From the NCBI RefSeq assembly GCF_000003605.2, contig NW_003132971.1, positions 1 through 54,893 on the forward strand: 54,893 bases of DNA, given 5' to 3'. This document shows positions 7,972-21,089 of this stretch, piece by piece. Each line of letters begins with the position of its first letter. The first letter of the stretch is position 1. The position numbers and the translations under genes are program-made. A model generated the notes under the pieces. It saw only the letters and a program-made list of their open reading frames with translations. It had not been told where the DNA came from and did not search any database. Source of the stretch: Saccoglossus kowalevskii (Eukaryota; Hemichordata; Enteropneusta; Harrimaniidae).

Positions 7972-8807
7972 CATCACAGAAGTAGTAAAAATATAAGGAT
8001 ACGTTCCTGTATTCTTCCTGTCTGTGATGCCAATCATTTATAGTGGAAAATCGTGGAATTTTTGTAACTATTTTAATTGAAAAAAAGTTTTCACATTCCT
8101 TCTAATTTTCAAGAACAAGTTGTAGATGCTGTCGGCACGTAGTGGGTTTTAAGCTGTTAACACACCGCTCAATGTTGTTCAAAGTGATTGCAAAGTTGTG
8201 CAAAGTTATTACAAAGTTGGTTGATGTATTAGTATGTATGACCTAAGTTGTTGACATATAGAAACTCGCAGTGGTAAAGTCGACAAATTTAATAAAAGCC
8301 AGTTGAAAGCACCATATAGATGTTTACATGAACTGGCTGTAAAATGATAGAAAACAGCATGCAAAGTTCGAAAAACGAAGGAAATTTTGGCGGAGTTGCT
8401 TGTATATTTAACCTAAGTCATTGTAATGACACCCCCGCAGTTAAATTTCGAAAACAATAAGTAAATGTATCGAAAATGTATCATGCGTAAGTAGATTAAC
8501 GCAACAGCCAACCGTAAATTCGACAACAAACTGCTTACAAAGTTGTGAAAAGCCATTGCAAAGTTGCTTGTTTTAATCGGGATTGTTACCTGAGATATCA
8601 TATTAAAAAGTACCATAGTTAAAAGTTCGAAAATGTGAATGAATATTTCGTGAATTGCTGTTAATTACCGTCGTGTTACTCCAAGTATGTAGAGGTCATA
8701 GGTCAATTATAGAAGGTACTTTGTGCCAGCGATAACGATTTCAAACATTCAAAAACATGAAATACCCGCCAATTCAACTTACTTTCAAATAAACAATGCA
8801 GCTGTGT

Positions 8808-8907
8808 GGTTAGGTGACCGACACATGTTTAAAAGTAAAGCGCGATCGGGCATGGTTAGTACTCGCATGGGAGACTCCATGAGTAAACTAGTCGTTGATT
8901 TTTTTTT
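8808..8907 (+). pseudogene. 5S rRNA-derived element, copy 11
   Basis: CCATGAG variant after box C, T9, then GAAATAG of the second class: a class switch lies between the terminator and this site. Confidence 0.75.
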
Positions 8908-9743
8908 CATCACAGAAATAGTAAAAATATAAGGATACGTTCCTGCATTCTTCCTGTCTGTGATGCCAATCATTTATAGTGGAAAATCGTGGAATTTTTG
9001 TAACTATTTTAATTGAAAAAAAGTTTTCACATTCCTTCTAATTTTCAAGAACAAGTTGTAGATGCTGTCGGCACATAGTGGGTTTTAAGCTGTTAACACA
9101 CCGCTCAAAGTTGTTCAAAGTTATTGCAAAGTTGTGCAAAGTTATTACAAAGTTGGTTGATGTATTGGTATGTATGACCTAAGTTGTTGGCATATAGAAA
9201 CGCGCAGTGGTAAAGTCGACAAGTTTAATAAAAGCCGGTTGAAAGCACAATATAGATGTTTACATGAACTGGCTGTAAAATGTTAGAAAACAGCATGCAA
9301 AGTTCGAAAAACGAAGGAAATTTTGGCGGAGTTGCTTGTATATTTAACCTAAGTCATTGTAATGACACCCCCGCAGTTAAATTTCGAAAACAATAAGTAA
9401 ATGTATCGAAAATGTATCATGCATAAGTAGATTAACGCAACAGCCAACCGTAAATTCGACAACAAACTGCTTACAAAGTTGAGAAAAGCGATTGCAAAGT
9501 TGCTTGTTTCAATCGGGATTGTTACCTGAGATATCATATTAAAAAGTACCATAGTTAAAAGTTCGAAAATGTGAATGAATATTTCGTGAATTGCTGTTAA
9601 TTACCGTCGTGTTACTCCAAGTATGTAGAGGTCATAGGTCAATTATAGAAGGTACTTTGTGCCAGCGATAACGATTTTAAACATTCAAAAACTTGAAATA
9701 CCCGCCAATTCAGCTTACTTTCAAATAAACAATGCAGCTGAGT

Positions 9744-9845
9744 GGTTAGGTGACCGACACATGTTTAAAGTAAAGCGCGATCGGGCATGGTTTAGTACTC
9801 GCATGGGGAGACTCCCTGAGTAAGCGAGTCGTTGAATTTTTTTTT
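9744..9845 (+). pseudogene. 5S rRNA-derived element, copy 12
   Basis: Two 1-bp insertions fall in the internal promoter (GGTTTAGTACT and ATGGGGAGAC), which would alter TFIIIA spacing. TAAGCGAG and TTGAA precede T9. Confidence 0.75.
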
Positions 9846-10681
9846 CATCACAGAAATAGTAAAAATATAAGGATACGCTCCTGCATTCTTCCTTTCTGTG
9901 ATGCCAATCATTTATAGTGGAAAATTGTGGAATTTTTGTAACTATTTTAATTGAAAAAAAGTTTTCACATTCCTTCTAGTTTTCAAGAACAAGTTGTAGA
10001 TGCTGTCGGCACGTAGTGGGTTTTAAGCTGTTAACACACCGCTCAAAGTTGTTCAAAGTGATTGCAAAGTTGTGCAAAGTTATTACAAAGTTGGTTGATG
10101 TATTGGTATGTATGACCTAAGTTGTTGACATATAGAAACGCGCAGTGGTAAAGTCGACAAATTTAATAAAAGCCAGTTGAAAGCACCATATAGATGTTTA
10201 CATGAACTGGCTGTAAAATGTTAGAAAACAGCATGCAAAGTTCGAAAAAACGAAGGAAATTTTGGCGGAGTTGCTTGTATATTTAACCTAAGTCATTGTA
10301 ATGACAGCCCCGCAGTTAAATTTCGAAAACAATAAGTAAATGTATCGAAAATGTATCATGCATAAGTAGATTAACGCAACAGCCAACCGTAAATTCGACA
10401 ACAAACTGCTTACAAAGTTGTGAAAAGCCATTGCAAAGTTGCTTGTTTCAATCGGGATTGTTACCTGAGATATCATATTAATAAGTACCATAGTTAAAAG
10501 TTCGAAAATGTGAATGAATATTTCGTGAATTGCTGTTAATTACCGTCGTGTTACTCCAAGTATGTAGAGGTCATAGGTCATTATAGAAGGTACTTTGTGG
10601 CAGCGATAACGATTTTAAACATTCAAAAACATGAAATACCCGCCAATTCAACTTACTTTCAAATAAACAATGCAGCTGTGT

Positions 10682-10781
10682 GGTTAGGTTACCGACACAT
10701 GTTTAAAGTAAAGCGCCATCGGGCATGGTTAGTACTCGCATGGGAGACTCCCTGAGTAAACGAGTCATTGATTTTTTTTTT
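10682..10781 (+). pseudogene. 5S rRNA-derived element, copy 13
   Basis: GGTTACCG on the left, GCCATCGGG, TCATTG, T10 followed by CTTCACAG. Confidence 0.75.
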
Positions 10782-11617
10782 CTTCACAGAAATAGTAAAA
10801 ATATAAGGATACGTTCCTGCATTCTTCCTTTCTGTGATGCCAATAATTTATAGTGGAAAATTGTGGAATTTTTGTAACTATTTTAATTGAAAAAAAGTTT
10901 TCACATTCCTTCTAGTTTTCAAGAACAAGTTGTAGATGCTGTCGGCACGTAGTGGGTTTTAAGCTGTTAACACACCGCTCAAAGTTGTTCAAAGTGATTG
11001 CAAAGTTGTGCAAAGTTATTACAAAGTTGGTTGATGTATTGGTATGTATGACCTAAGTTGTTGACATATAGAAACGCGCAGTGGTAAAGTCGACACATTT
11101 AATAAAAGCCGGTTGAAAGCACCATATAGATGTTTACATGAACTGGCTGTAAAATGTTAGAAAACAGCATGCAAAGTTCGAAAAAACGAAGGAAATTTTG
11201 GCGGAGTTGCTTGTATATTTAACCTAAGTCATTGTAATGACACCCCCGCAGTTAAATTTCGAAAACAATAAGTAAATGTATCGAAAATGTATCATGCATA
11301 AGTAGATTAACGCACCAGCCAACCGTAAATTCGACAACAAACTGCTTACAAAGTTGTGAAAAGCCATTGCAAAGTTGCTTGTTTCAATCGGGATTGTTAC
11401 CTGAGATATCAAATTAATAAGTCCATAGTTAAAAGTTCGAAAATGTGAATGAATATTTCGTGAATTGCTGTTAATTACCGTCGTGTTACTCCAAGTATGT
11501 AGAGGTCATAGGTCAATTATAGAAGGTACTTTGTGGCAGCGATATCGATTTTAAACATTCAAAAACATGAAATACCCGCCAATTCAGCTTACTTTCAAAT
11601 AAACAATGCAGCTGTGT

Positions 11618-11717
11618 CGTTAGGTTACCGACACATGTTTAAAGTAAAGCGCCATCGGGCATGGTTAGTACTTGCATGGGAGACTCCCTGAGTAAACGAG
11701 TCATTGATTTTTTTTTT
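11618..11717 (+). pseudogene. 5S rRNA-derived element, copy 14
   Basis: TCGTTAGGTTACC on the left. Box C reads ACTTGCATGGGAGAC, one base nearer to true 5S than most copies. TCATTG, T10. Confidence 0.75.
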
Positions 11718-12554
11718 CTTCACAGAAATAGTAAAAATATAAGGATACGTTCCTGCATTCTTTCTTTCTGTGATGCCAATCATTTATAGTGGAAAATTGT
11801 GGAATTTTTGTACCTATTTTAATTGAAAAAAAGTTTTCACATTCCTTCTAGTTTTCAAGAACAAGTTGTAGATGCTGTCGGCACGTAGTGGGTTTTAAGC
11901 TGTTAACACACCGCTCAAAGTTGTTCAAAGTGATTGCAAAGTTGTGCAAAGTTATTACAAAGTTGGTTGATGTATTGGTATGTATGACCTAAGTTGTTGA
12001 CATATAGAAACGCGCAGTGGTAAAGTCGACAAATTTAATAAAAGCCGGTTGAAAGCACCATATAGATGTTTACATGAACTGGCTGTAAAATGTTAGAAAA
12101 CAGCATGCAAAGTTCGAATAAATGAAGGAAATTTTGGCGGAGTTGCTTGTATATTTAACCTTAGTCATTGTAATGACACCCCCGCAGTTAAATTTCGAAA
12201 ACAATAAGTAAATGTATCGAAAATGTATCATGCATAAGTAGATTAACGCAACAGCCAACCGTAAATTCGACAACAAACTGCTTACAAAGTTGTGAAAAGC
12301 CATTGCAAAGTTGCTGGTTTCAATCGGGATTGTTACCTGAGATATCAAATTAATAAGTACCATAGTTAAAAGTTCGAAAATGTGAATGAATATTTCGTGA
12401 ATTGCTGTTAATTACCGTCGTGTAACTCCAAGTATGTAGAGGTCATAGGTCAATTATAGAAGGTACTTTGTGCCAGCGATAACGATTTAAAACATTCAAA
12501 AACATGAAATACCCGCCAATTCAGCTTACTTTCAAATAAACAATGCATCTGTGT

Positions 12555-12653
12555 GGTTAGGTGACCAACACATGTTTAAAGTAAAGCGCGATCGGGCATG
12601 GTTAGTACTCGCACGGGAGACTCCCTGAGTAAACGAGTCGTTGATTTTTTTTT
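12555..12653 (+). pseudogene. 5S rRNA-derived element, copy 15
   Basis: Box C changed to CGCACGGGAGAC; T9. It stands just before rare-class segment 1. Confidence 0.75.
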
Positions 12654-12777
12654 CATCACAGAAATAGTAAAAATATAAGGATACGTTCCTGAATTCTTCC
12701 TGTCTGTGATGCCAATCATTTATAGTGGAAAATCGTGGAATTTTTGTAACTATTTTAATTGAAAAAAAAGTTTTCAC

Positions 12778-13340
12778 ATTCCTTCTTCCTTCTAATTTTC
12801 AAGAACAGGTTGTAGATGCTGTCGGCACGTAGTGGGTTTTAAGCTGTTAACACACCGCTCAAAGTTGTTGAAAGTGATTGCAAAGTTGTGCAAAGTTATT
12901 ACAAAGTTGGTTGATGTATTGGTATGTATGACCTAAGTTATTGGCATATAGAAACGCGCAGTGGTAAAGTCGACAAATTTAATAAAAGCCGGTTGAAAGC
13001 ACCATATCGATGTTTACATGAACCGGCTGTAAAATGTTAGAAAACAGCATGCAATGTTCGAAAACCCGAAAAAAAATGTTGGCGGAGTTGCTTGTATATT
13101 TAACCTAAGTCATTGTAATGACACTCCGCAGTTAAATTTCGAAAACAATAAGTAAATGTATCGAAAATGCCTCATACATAAGTTGATTAACACAACAGCC
13201 ACCCGTAAATTCGACAACAAACTGCTTACAAAGTTGAGAAAAGCGATTGCAAAGTTGCTTGTTTTAATCGGGATTGTTACCTGAGATATCATACTAACAA
13301 GTACCATAGTTAAAAGTTCGAAAATGTGAATGACTATTTC
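12778..13340 (+). repeat. Rare monomer class, segment 1
   Basis: Diagnostic differences from the majority are clustered here: a 7-bp duplication CCTTCTTCCTTCT, GTTGTTGAAAGTG, GTTATTGGC, ATATCGATG, the stem arms AGCCGGTT/AACCGGCT, AACCCGAAAA, CACTCCGCAG, ATGCCTCATACATAAG and TGACTATTTC. The flanks return to ordinary sequence, so the class is a block within otherwise normal monomers. Confidence 0.75.
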
Positions 13341-13498
13341 GTGAATTGCTGTTAATTACCGTCGTGTTACTCCAAGTATGTAGAGGTCATAGGTCAATTA
13401 TAGAAGGTACTTTGTGCCAGCGATAACGATTTCAAACATTCAAAAACATGAAATACCCGCCAATTCAGCTTACTTTCAAATAAACAATGCAGCTGTGT

Positions 13499-13598
13499 GG
13501 TTAGGTGACCGACACATGTTTAAAAGTAAAGCGCGATCGGGCATGGTTAGTACTCGCATGGGAGACTCCCTGAGTAAACGAGTCGTTGAATTCTTTTT
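13499..13598 (+). pseudogene. 5S rRNA-derived element, copy 16 (interrupted terminator)
   Basis: The only copy whose T-run is broken: GAATTCTTTTTCATC leaves five T, still above the usual Pol III minimum of four. The break also creates an EcoRI site (GAATTC). Promoter part intact. Confidence 0.75.
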
Positions 13599-14433
13599 CA
13601 TCACAGAAATAGTAAAAATATAAGGATACGTTCCTGCATTCTTCCTGTCTGTGATGCCAATCATTTATAGTGGAAAATCGTGGAATTTTTGTAACTATTT
13701 TAATTGAAAAAAAATTTTCACATTCCTTCTAATTTTCAAGAACAAGTTGTAGATGCTGTCGGCACGTAGTGGGTTTTAAGCTGTTAACACACCGCTCAAA
13801 GTTGTTCAAAGTGATTGCAAAGTTGTGCAAAGTTATTACAAAGTTAGTTGATGTATTAGTATGTATGACCTAAGTTGTTGACATATAGAAACTCGCAGTG
13901 GTAAAGTCGACAAATTTAATAAAAGCCAGTTGAAAGCACCATATAGATGTTTACATGAACTGGCTGTAAAATGTTAGAAAACAGCATGCAAAGTTCGAAA
14001 AACGAAGGAAATTTTGGCGGAGTTGCTTGTATATTTAACCTAAGTCATTGTAATGACCCCCCGCAGTTAAATTTCGAAAACAATAAGTAAATGTATCGAA
14101 AATGTATCATGCATAAGTAGATTAACGCAACAGCCAACCGTAAATTCGACAACAAACTGCTTACAAAGTTGTGAAAAGCCATTGCAAAGTTGCTTGTTTT
14201 AATCGGGATTGTTACCTGAGATATCATATTAAAAAGTACCATAGTTAAAAGTTCGAAAATGTGAATGAATATTTCGTGAATTGCTGTTAATTACCGTCGT
14301 GTAACTCCAAGTATGTAGAGGTCATAGGTCAATTATAGAAGGTACTTTGTGCCAGCGATAACGATTTAAAACATTCAAAAACATGAAATACCCGCCAATT
14401 CAGCTTACTTTCAAATAAACAATGCATCTGTGT

Positions 14434-14533
14434 GGTTAGGTGACCAACACACGTTTAAAGTAAAGCGCGATCGGGCATGGTTAGTACTCGCACGGGAGAC
14501 TCCCTGAGTAAACGAGTCGTTGATTTTTTTTTT
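14434..14533 (+). pseudogene. 5S rRNA-derived element, copy 17
   Basis: ACACACGTTT on the left and CGCACGGG in box C, a sister of copy 15. T10. Confidence 0.75.
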
Positions 14534-14657
14534 CATCACAGAAATAGTAAAAATATAAGGATACGTTCCTGAATTCTTCCTGTCTGTGATGCCAATCATT
14601 TATAGTGGAAAATCGTGGAATTTTTGTAACTATTTTAATTGAAAAAAAAGTTTTCAC

Positions 14658-15212
14658 ATTCCTTCTTCCTTCTAATTTTCAAGAACAGGTTGTAGATGCT
14701 GTCGGCACGTAGTGGGTTTTAAGCTGTTAACACACCGCTCAAAGTTGTTGAAAGTGATTGCAAAGATGTACAAAGTTATTACAAAGTTGGTTGATGTATT
14801 GGTATGTATGACCTAAGTTATTGGCATATAGAAACGCGCAGTGGTAAAGTCGACAAATTTAATAAAAGCCGGTTGAAAGCACCATATCGATGTTTACATG
14901 AACCGGCTGTAAAATGTTAGAAAACAGCATGCAATGTTCGAAAACCCGAAAAAAATGTTGGCGGAGTTGCTTGTATATTTAACCTAAGTCATTGTAATGA
15001 CACTCCGCAGTTAAATTTCGAAAACAATAAGTAAATGTATCGAAAATGCCTCATACATAAGTTGATTAACACAACAGCCACCCGTAAATTCGACAACAAA
15101 CTGCTTACAAAGTTGAGAAAAGCGATTGCAAAGTTGCTTGTTTTAATCGGGATTGTTACCTGAGATATCATACTAAAAAGTACCATAGTTAAAAGTTCGA
15201 AAATGTGAATGA
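14658..15212 (+). repeat. Rare monomer class, segment 2
   Basis: It carries the same block of differences as at 12.8 kb, two monomers further on (about 1.88 kb), with a normal monomer between. The preceding 5S element shares CGCACGGG as well. A two-monomer unit was therefore duplicated. Private differences are few, for example AAAGATGTAC in the CAAAGTT cluster near 14763. Confidence 0.75.
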
Positions 15213-15377
15213 CTATTTCGTGAATTGCTGTTAATTACCGTCGTGTTACTCCAAGTATGTAGAGGTCATAGGTCAATTATAGAAGGTACTTTGTGCCAGC
15301 GATAACGATTTTAAACATTCAAAAACATGAAATACCCGCCAATTCAGCTTACTTTCAAATAAACAATGCAGCTGTGT

Positions 15378-15476
15378 GGTTAGGTGACCGACACATGTTT
15401 AAAAGTAAAGTGCGATCGGGCATGGTTAGTACTCGCATGGGAGACTCCCTGAGTAAACGAGTCGTTGATTTTTTTT
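15378..15476 (+). pseudogene. 5S rRNA-derived element, copy 18
   Basis: AAAGTGCGATC variant shared with copies at 32229, 46276 and 47216; T8, then CATCACAAAAA. Confidence 0.75.
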
Positions 15477-16312
15477 CATCACAAAAATAGTAAAAATATA
15501 AGGATACGTTCCTGCATTCTTCCTGTCTGTGATGCCAATCATTTACAGTGGAAAATCGTGGAATTTTTGTAACTATTTTAATTGAAAAAAAGTTTTCACA
15601 TTCCTTCTAATTTTCAAGAACAAGTTGTAGATGCTGTCGGCACGTAGTGGGTTTTAAGCTGTTAAAACACCGCTCAAAGTTGTTCAAAGTGATTGCAAAG
15701 TTGTGCAAAGTTATTACAAAGTTGGTTGATGTATTGGTATGTATGACCTAAGTTGTTGGCATATAGAAACGCGCAGTGGTAAAGTCGAGAAGTTTAATAA
15801 AAGCCGGTTGAAAGCACAATATAGATGTTTACATGAACTGGCAGTAAAATGTTAGAAAACAGCATGCAAAGTTCGAAAAACGAAGGAAATTTTGGCGGAG
15901 TTGCTTGTATATTTAACCTAAGTCATTGTAATGACACCCCCGCAGTTAAATTTCGAAAACAATAAGTAAATGTATCGAAAATGTATCATGCATAAGTAGA
16001 TTAACGCAACAGCCAACCGTAAATTCGACAACAAACTGCTTACAAAGTTGTGAAAAGCCATTGCAAAGTTGCTTGTTTTAATCGGAATTGTTACCTGAGA
16101 TATCATATTAAAAAGTACCATAGTTAAAAGTTCGAAAATGTGAATGAATATTTCGTGAATTGCTGTTAATTACCGTCGTGTTACTCCAAGTATGTAGAGG
16201 TCATAGGTCAATTATAGAAGGTACTTTGTGCCAGCGATAACGATTTCAAACATTCAAAAACATGAAATACCCGCCAATTCAGCTTACTTTCAAATAAATA
16301 ATGCAGCTGTGT

Positions 16313-16411
16313 GGTTAGGTGACCAACACATGTTTAAAGTAAAGCGCGATCGGGCATGGTTAGTACTCGCATGGGAGACTCCCTGAGTAAACGAGTCGTT
16401 GATTTTTTTTT
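16313..16411 (+). pseudogene. 5S rRNA-derived element, copy 19
   Basis: GACCAACAC with short linker; standard promoter; T9. Confidence 0.75.
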
Positions 16412-17247
16412 CATCACAGAAGTAGTAAAAATATAAGGATACGTTCCTGTATTCTTCCTGTCTGTGATGCCAATCATTTATAGTGGAAAATCGTGGAATT
16501 TTTGTAACTATTTTAATTGAAAAAAAGTTTTCACATTCCTTCTAATTTTCAAGAACAAGTTGTAGATGCTGTCGGCACGTAGTGGGTTTTAAGCTGTTAA
16601 CACACCGCTCAAAGTTGTTCAAAGTGATTGCAAAGTTGTGCAAAGTTATTACAAAGTTGGTTGATGTATTAGTATGTATGACCTAAGTTGTTGACATATA
16701 GAAACTCGCAGTGGTAAAGTCGACAAATTTAATAAAAGCCAGTTGAAAGCACCATATAGATGTTTACATGAACTGGCTGTAAAATGTTAGAAAACAGCAT
16801 GCAAAGTTCGAAAAACGAAGGAAATTTTGGCGGAGTTGCTTGTATATTTAACCTAAGTCATTGTAATGACACCCCCGCAGTTCAATTTCGAAAACAATAA
16901 GTAAATGTATCGAAAATGTATCATGCATAAGTAGATTAACGCAACAGCCAACCGTAAATTCGACAACAAACTGCTTACAAAGTTGTGAAAAGCCATTGCA
17001 AAGTTGCTTGTTTTAATCGGGATTGTTACCTGAGATATCATATTAAAAAGTACCATAGTTAAAAGTTCGAAAATGTGAATGAATATTTTGTGAATTGCTG
17101 TTAATTACCGTCGTGTAACTCCAAGTATGTAGAGGTCATAGGTCAATTATAGAAGTTACTTTGTGCCAGCGATAACGATTTCAAACATTCAAAAACATGA
17201 AATACCCGCCAATTCAGCTTACTTTCAAATAAATAATGCACCTGTGT

Positions 17248-17346
17248 GGTTAGGTGACCAACACATGTTTAAAGTAAAGCGCGATCGGGCATGGTTAGTA
17301 CTCGCATGGGAGACTCCCTGAGTAAACGAGTCGTTGATTTTTTTTT
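17248..17346 (+). pseudogene. 5S rRNA-derived element, copy 20
   Basis: Like copy 2 including upstream GCACCTGTG; T9. Confidence 0.75.
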
Positions 17347-18182
17347 CATCACAGAAGTAGTAAAAATATAAGGATACGTTCCTGTATTCTTCCTGTCTGT
17401 GATGCCAATCATTTATAGTGGAAAATCGTGGAATTTTTGTAACTATTTTAATTGAAAAAAAGTTTTCACATTCCTTCTAATTTTCAAGAACAAGTTGTAG
17501 ATGCTGTCGGCACGTAGTGGGTTTTAAGCTGTTAACACACCGCTCAAAGTTGTTCAAAGTGATTGCAAAGTTGTGCAAAGTTATTACAAAGTTGGTTGAT
17601 GTATTAGTATGTATGACCTAAGTTGTTGACATATAGAAACTCGCAGTGGTAAAGTCGACAAATTTAATAAAAGCCAGTTGAAAGCACCATATAGATGTTT
17701 ACATGAACTGGCTGTAAAATGTTAGAAAACAGCATGCAAAGTTCGAAAAACGAAGGAAATTTTGGCGGAGTTGCTTGTATATTTAACCTAAGTCATTGTA
17801 ATGACACCCCCGCAGTTCAATTTCGAAAACAATAAGTAAATGTATCGAAAATGTATCATGCATAAGTAGATTAACGCAACAGCCAACCGTAAATTCGACA
17901 ACAAACTGCTTACAAAGTTGTGAAAAGCCATTGCAAAGTTGCTTGTTTTAATCGGGATTGTTACCTGAGATATCATATTAAAAAGTACCATAGTTAAAAG
18001 TTCGAAAATGTGAATGAATATTTCGTGAATTGCTGTTAATTACCGTCGTGTAACTCCAAGTATGTAGAGGTCATAGGTCAATTATAGAAGTTACTTTGTG
18101 CCAGCGATAACGATTTCAAACATTCAAAAACATGAAATACCCGCCAATTCAGCTTACTTTCAAATAAATAATGCAGCTGTGT

Positions 18183-18282
18183 GGTTAGGTGACCAACACA
18201 TGTTTAAAGTAAAGCGCGATCGGGCATGGTTAGTACTCGCATGGGAGACTCCCTGAGTAAACGAGTCGTTGATTTTTTTTTT
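18183..18282 (+). pseudogene. 5S rRNA-derived element, copy 21
   Basis: GACCAACAC type with T10. Confidence 0.75.
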
Positions 18283-19118
18283 CATCACAGAAGTAGTAAA
18301 AATATAAGGATACGTTCCTGTATTCTTCCTGTCTGTGATGCCAATCATTTATAGTGGAAAATCGTGGAATTTTTGTAACTATTTTAATTGAAAAAAAGTT
18401 TTCACATTCCTTCTAATTTTCAAGAACAAGTTGTAGATGCTGTCGGCACGTAGTGGGTTTTAAGCTGTTAACACACCGCTCAAAGTTGTTCAAAGTGATT
18501 GCAAAGTTGTGCAAAGTTATTACAAAGTTGGTTGATGTATTAGTATGTATGACCTAAGTTGTTGACATATAGAAACTCGCAGTGGTAAAGTCGACAAATT
18601 TAATAAAAGCCAGTTGAAAGCACCATATAGATGTTTACATGAACTGGCTGTAAAATGATAGAAAACAGCATGCAAAGTTCGAAAAACGAAGGAAATTTTG
18701 GCGGAGTTGCTTGTATATTTAACCTAAGTCATTGTAATGACACCCCCGCAGTTAAATTTCGAAAACAATAAGTAAATGTATCGAAAATGTATCATGCATA
18801 AGTAGATTAACGCAACAGCCAACCGTAAATTCGACAACAAACTGCTTACAAAGTTGTGAAAAGCCATTGCAAAGTTGCTTGTTTTAATCGGGATTGTTAC
18901 CTGAGATATCATATTAAAAAGTACCATAGTTAAAAGTTCGAAAATGTGAATGAATATTTCGTGAATTGCTGTTAATTACCGTCGTGTAACTCAAAGTATG
19001 TAGAGGTCATAGGTCAATTATAGAAGTTACTTTGTGGCAGCGATAACGATTTCAAACATTCAAAAACATGAAATACCCGCCAATTCAGCTTACTTTCAAA
19101 TAAACAATGCAGCTGAGT

Positions 19119-19217
19119 GGTTAGGTGACCAACACATGTTTAAAGTAAAGCGCGATCGGGCATGGTTAGTACTCGCATGGGAGACTCCCTGAGTAAACGA
19201 GTCGTTGATTTTTTTTT
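19119..19217 (+). pseudogene. 5S rRNA-derived element, copy 22
   Basis: GCTGAGTGG upstream joined to the GACCAACAC type, a mosaic of two classes; T9. Confidence 0.75.
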
Positions 19218-20053
19218 CATCACAGAAGTAGTAAAAATATAAGGATACGTTCCTGTATTCTTCCTGTCTGTGATGCCAATCATTTATAGTGGAAAATCGT
19301 GGAATTTTTGTAACTATTTTAATTGAAAAAAAGTGTTCACATTCCTTCTAATTTTCAAGAACAAGTTGTAGATGCTGTCGGCACGTAGTGGGTTTTAAGC
19401 TGTTAACACACCGCTCAAAGTTGTTCAAAGTGATTGCAAAGTTGTGCAAAGTTATTACAAAGTTGGTTGATGTATTAGTATGTATGACCTAAGTTGTTGA
19501 GATATAGAAACTCGCAGTGGTAAAGTCGACAAATTTAATAAAAGCCAGTTGAAAGCACCATATAGATGTTTACATGAACTGGCTGTAAAATGTTAGAAAA
19601 CAGCATGCAAAGTTCGAAAAACGAAGGAAATTTTGGCGGAGTTGCTTGTATATTTAACCTAAGTCATTGTAATGACACCCCCGCAGTTAAATTTCGAAAA
19701 CAATAAGTAAATGTATCGAAAATGTATCATGCATAAGTAGATTAACGCAACAGCCAACCGTAAATTCGACAACAAACTTCTTACAAAGTTGTGAAAAGCC
19801 ATTGCAAAGTTGCTTGTTTCAATCGGGATTGTTACCTGAGATATCATATTAAAAAGTACCATAGTTAAAAGTTCGAAAATGTGAATGAATATTTCGTGAA
19901 TTGCTGTTAATTACCGTCGTGTTACTCCAAGTATGTAGAGGTCATAGGTCAATTAGAGAAGGTACTTTGTGCCAGCGATAACGATTTTAAACATTGAAAA
20001 ACTTGAAATACCCGCCAATTCAGCTTACTTTCAAATAAACAATGCAGTTGTGT

Positions 20054-20153
20054 GGTTAGGTGACCGACACATGTTTAAAAGCAAATCGCGATCGGGCATG
20101 GTTAGTACTCGCATGGGAGACTCCCCTGAGTAAACGAGTCGTTGATTTTTTTT
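20054..20153 (+). pseudogene. 5S rRNA-derived element, copy 23
   Basis: AAAAGCAAATCGCG in box A region and an extra C after box C (GACTCCCCTGAG); T8. Confidence 0.75.
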
Positions 20154-20989
20154 CATCACAGAAATAGTAAAAATATAAGGATACGTTCCTGCATTCTTCC
20201 TGTCTGTGATGCCAATCATTTATAGTGGAAAATCGTGGAATTTTTGTAACTATTTTAATTGAAAAAAAGTTTTCACATTCCTTCTAATTTTCAAGAACAA
20301 GTTGTAGATTTTGTCGGCACGTAATGGGTTTTAAGCTGTTAACACACCGCTCAAAGTTGTTCAAAGTGATTGCAAAGTTGTGCAAAGTTATTACAAAGTT
20401 GGTTGATGTATTAGTATGTATGACCTAAGTTGTTGACATATAGAAACTCGCTGTGGTAAAGTCGACAAATTTAATAAAAGCCAGTTGAAAGCACCATATA
20501 GATGTTTACATGAACTGGCTGTAAAATGTTAGAAAACAGCATGCAAAGTTCGAAAAACGAAGGAAATTTTGGCGGAGTTGCTTGTATATTTAACCTAAGT
20601 CATTGTAATGACACCCCCGCAGTTAAATTTCGAAAACAATAAGTAAATGTATCGAAAATGTATCATGCATAAGTAGATTAACGCAACAGCCAACCGTAAA
20701 TTCGACAACAAACTGCTTACAAAGTTGTGAAAAGCCATTGCAAAGTTGCTTGTTTTAATCGGGATTATTACCTGAGATATCATATTAAAAAGTACCATAG
20801 TTAAAAGTTCGAAAATGTGAATGAATATTTCGTGAATTGCTGTTAATTACCGTCGTGTTACTCCAAGTATGTAGAGGTCATAGGTCAATTATAGAAGGTA
20901 CTTTGTGCCAGCGATAACGATTTCAAACATTCAAAAACATGAAATACCCGCCAATTCAGCTTACTTTCAAATAAACAATGCAGCTGTGT

Positions 20990-21089
20990 GGTTAGGTGAC
21001 CGACACATGTTTAAAAGTAAAGCGCGATCGGGCATGGTTAGTACTCGCATGGGAGACTCCATGAGTAAACTAGTCGTTGATTTTTTTTT
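20990..21089 (+). pseudogene. 5S rRNA-derived element, copy 24
   Basis: CCATGAG and AAACTAG; T9; followed by the GTGTAAAATC variant. Confidence 0.75.
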
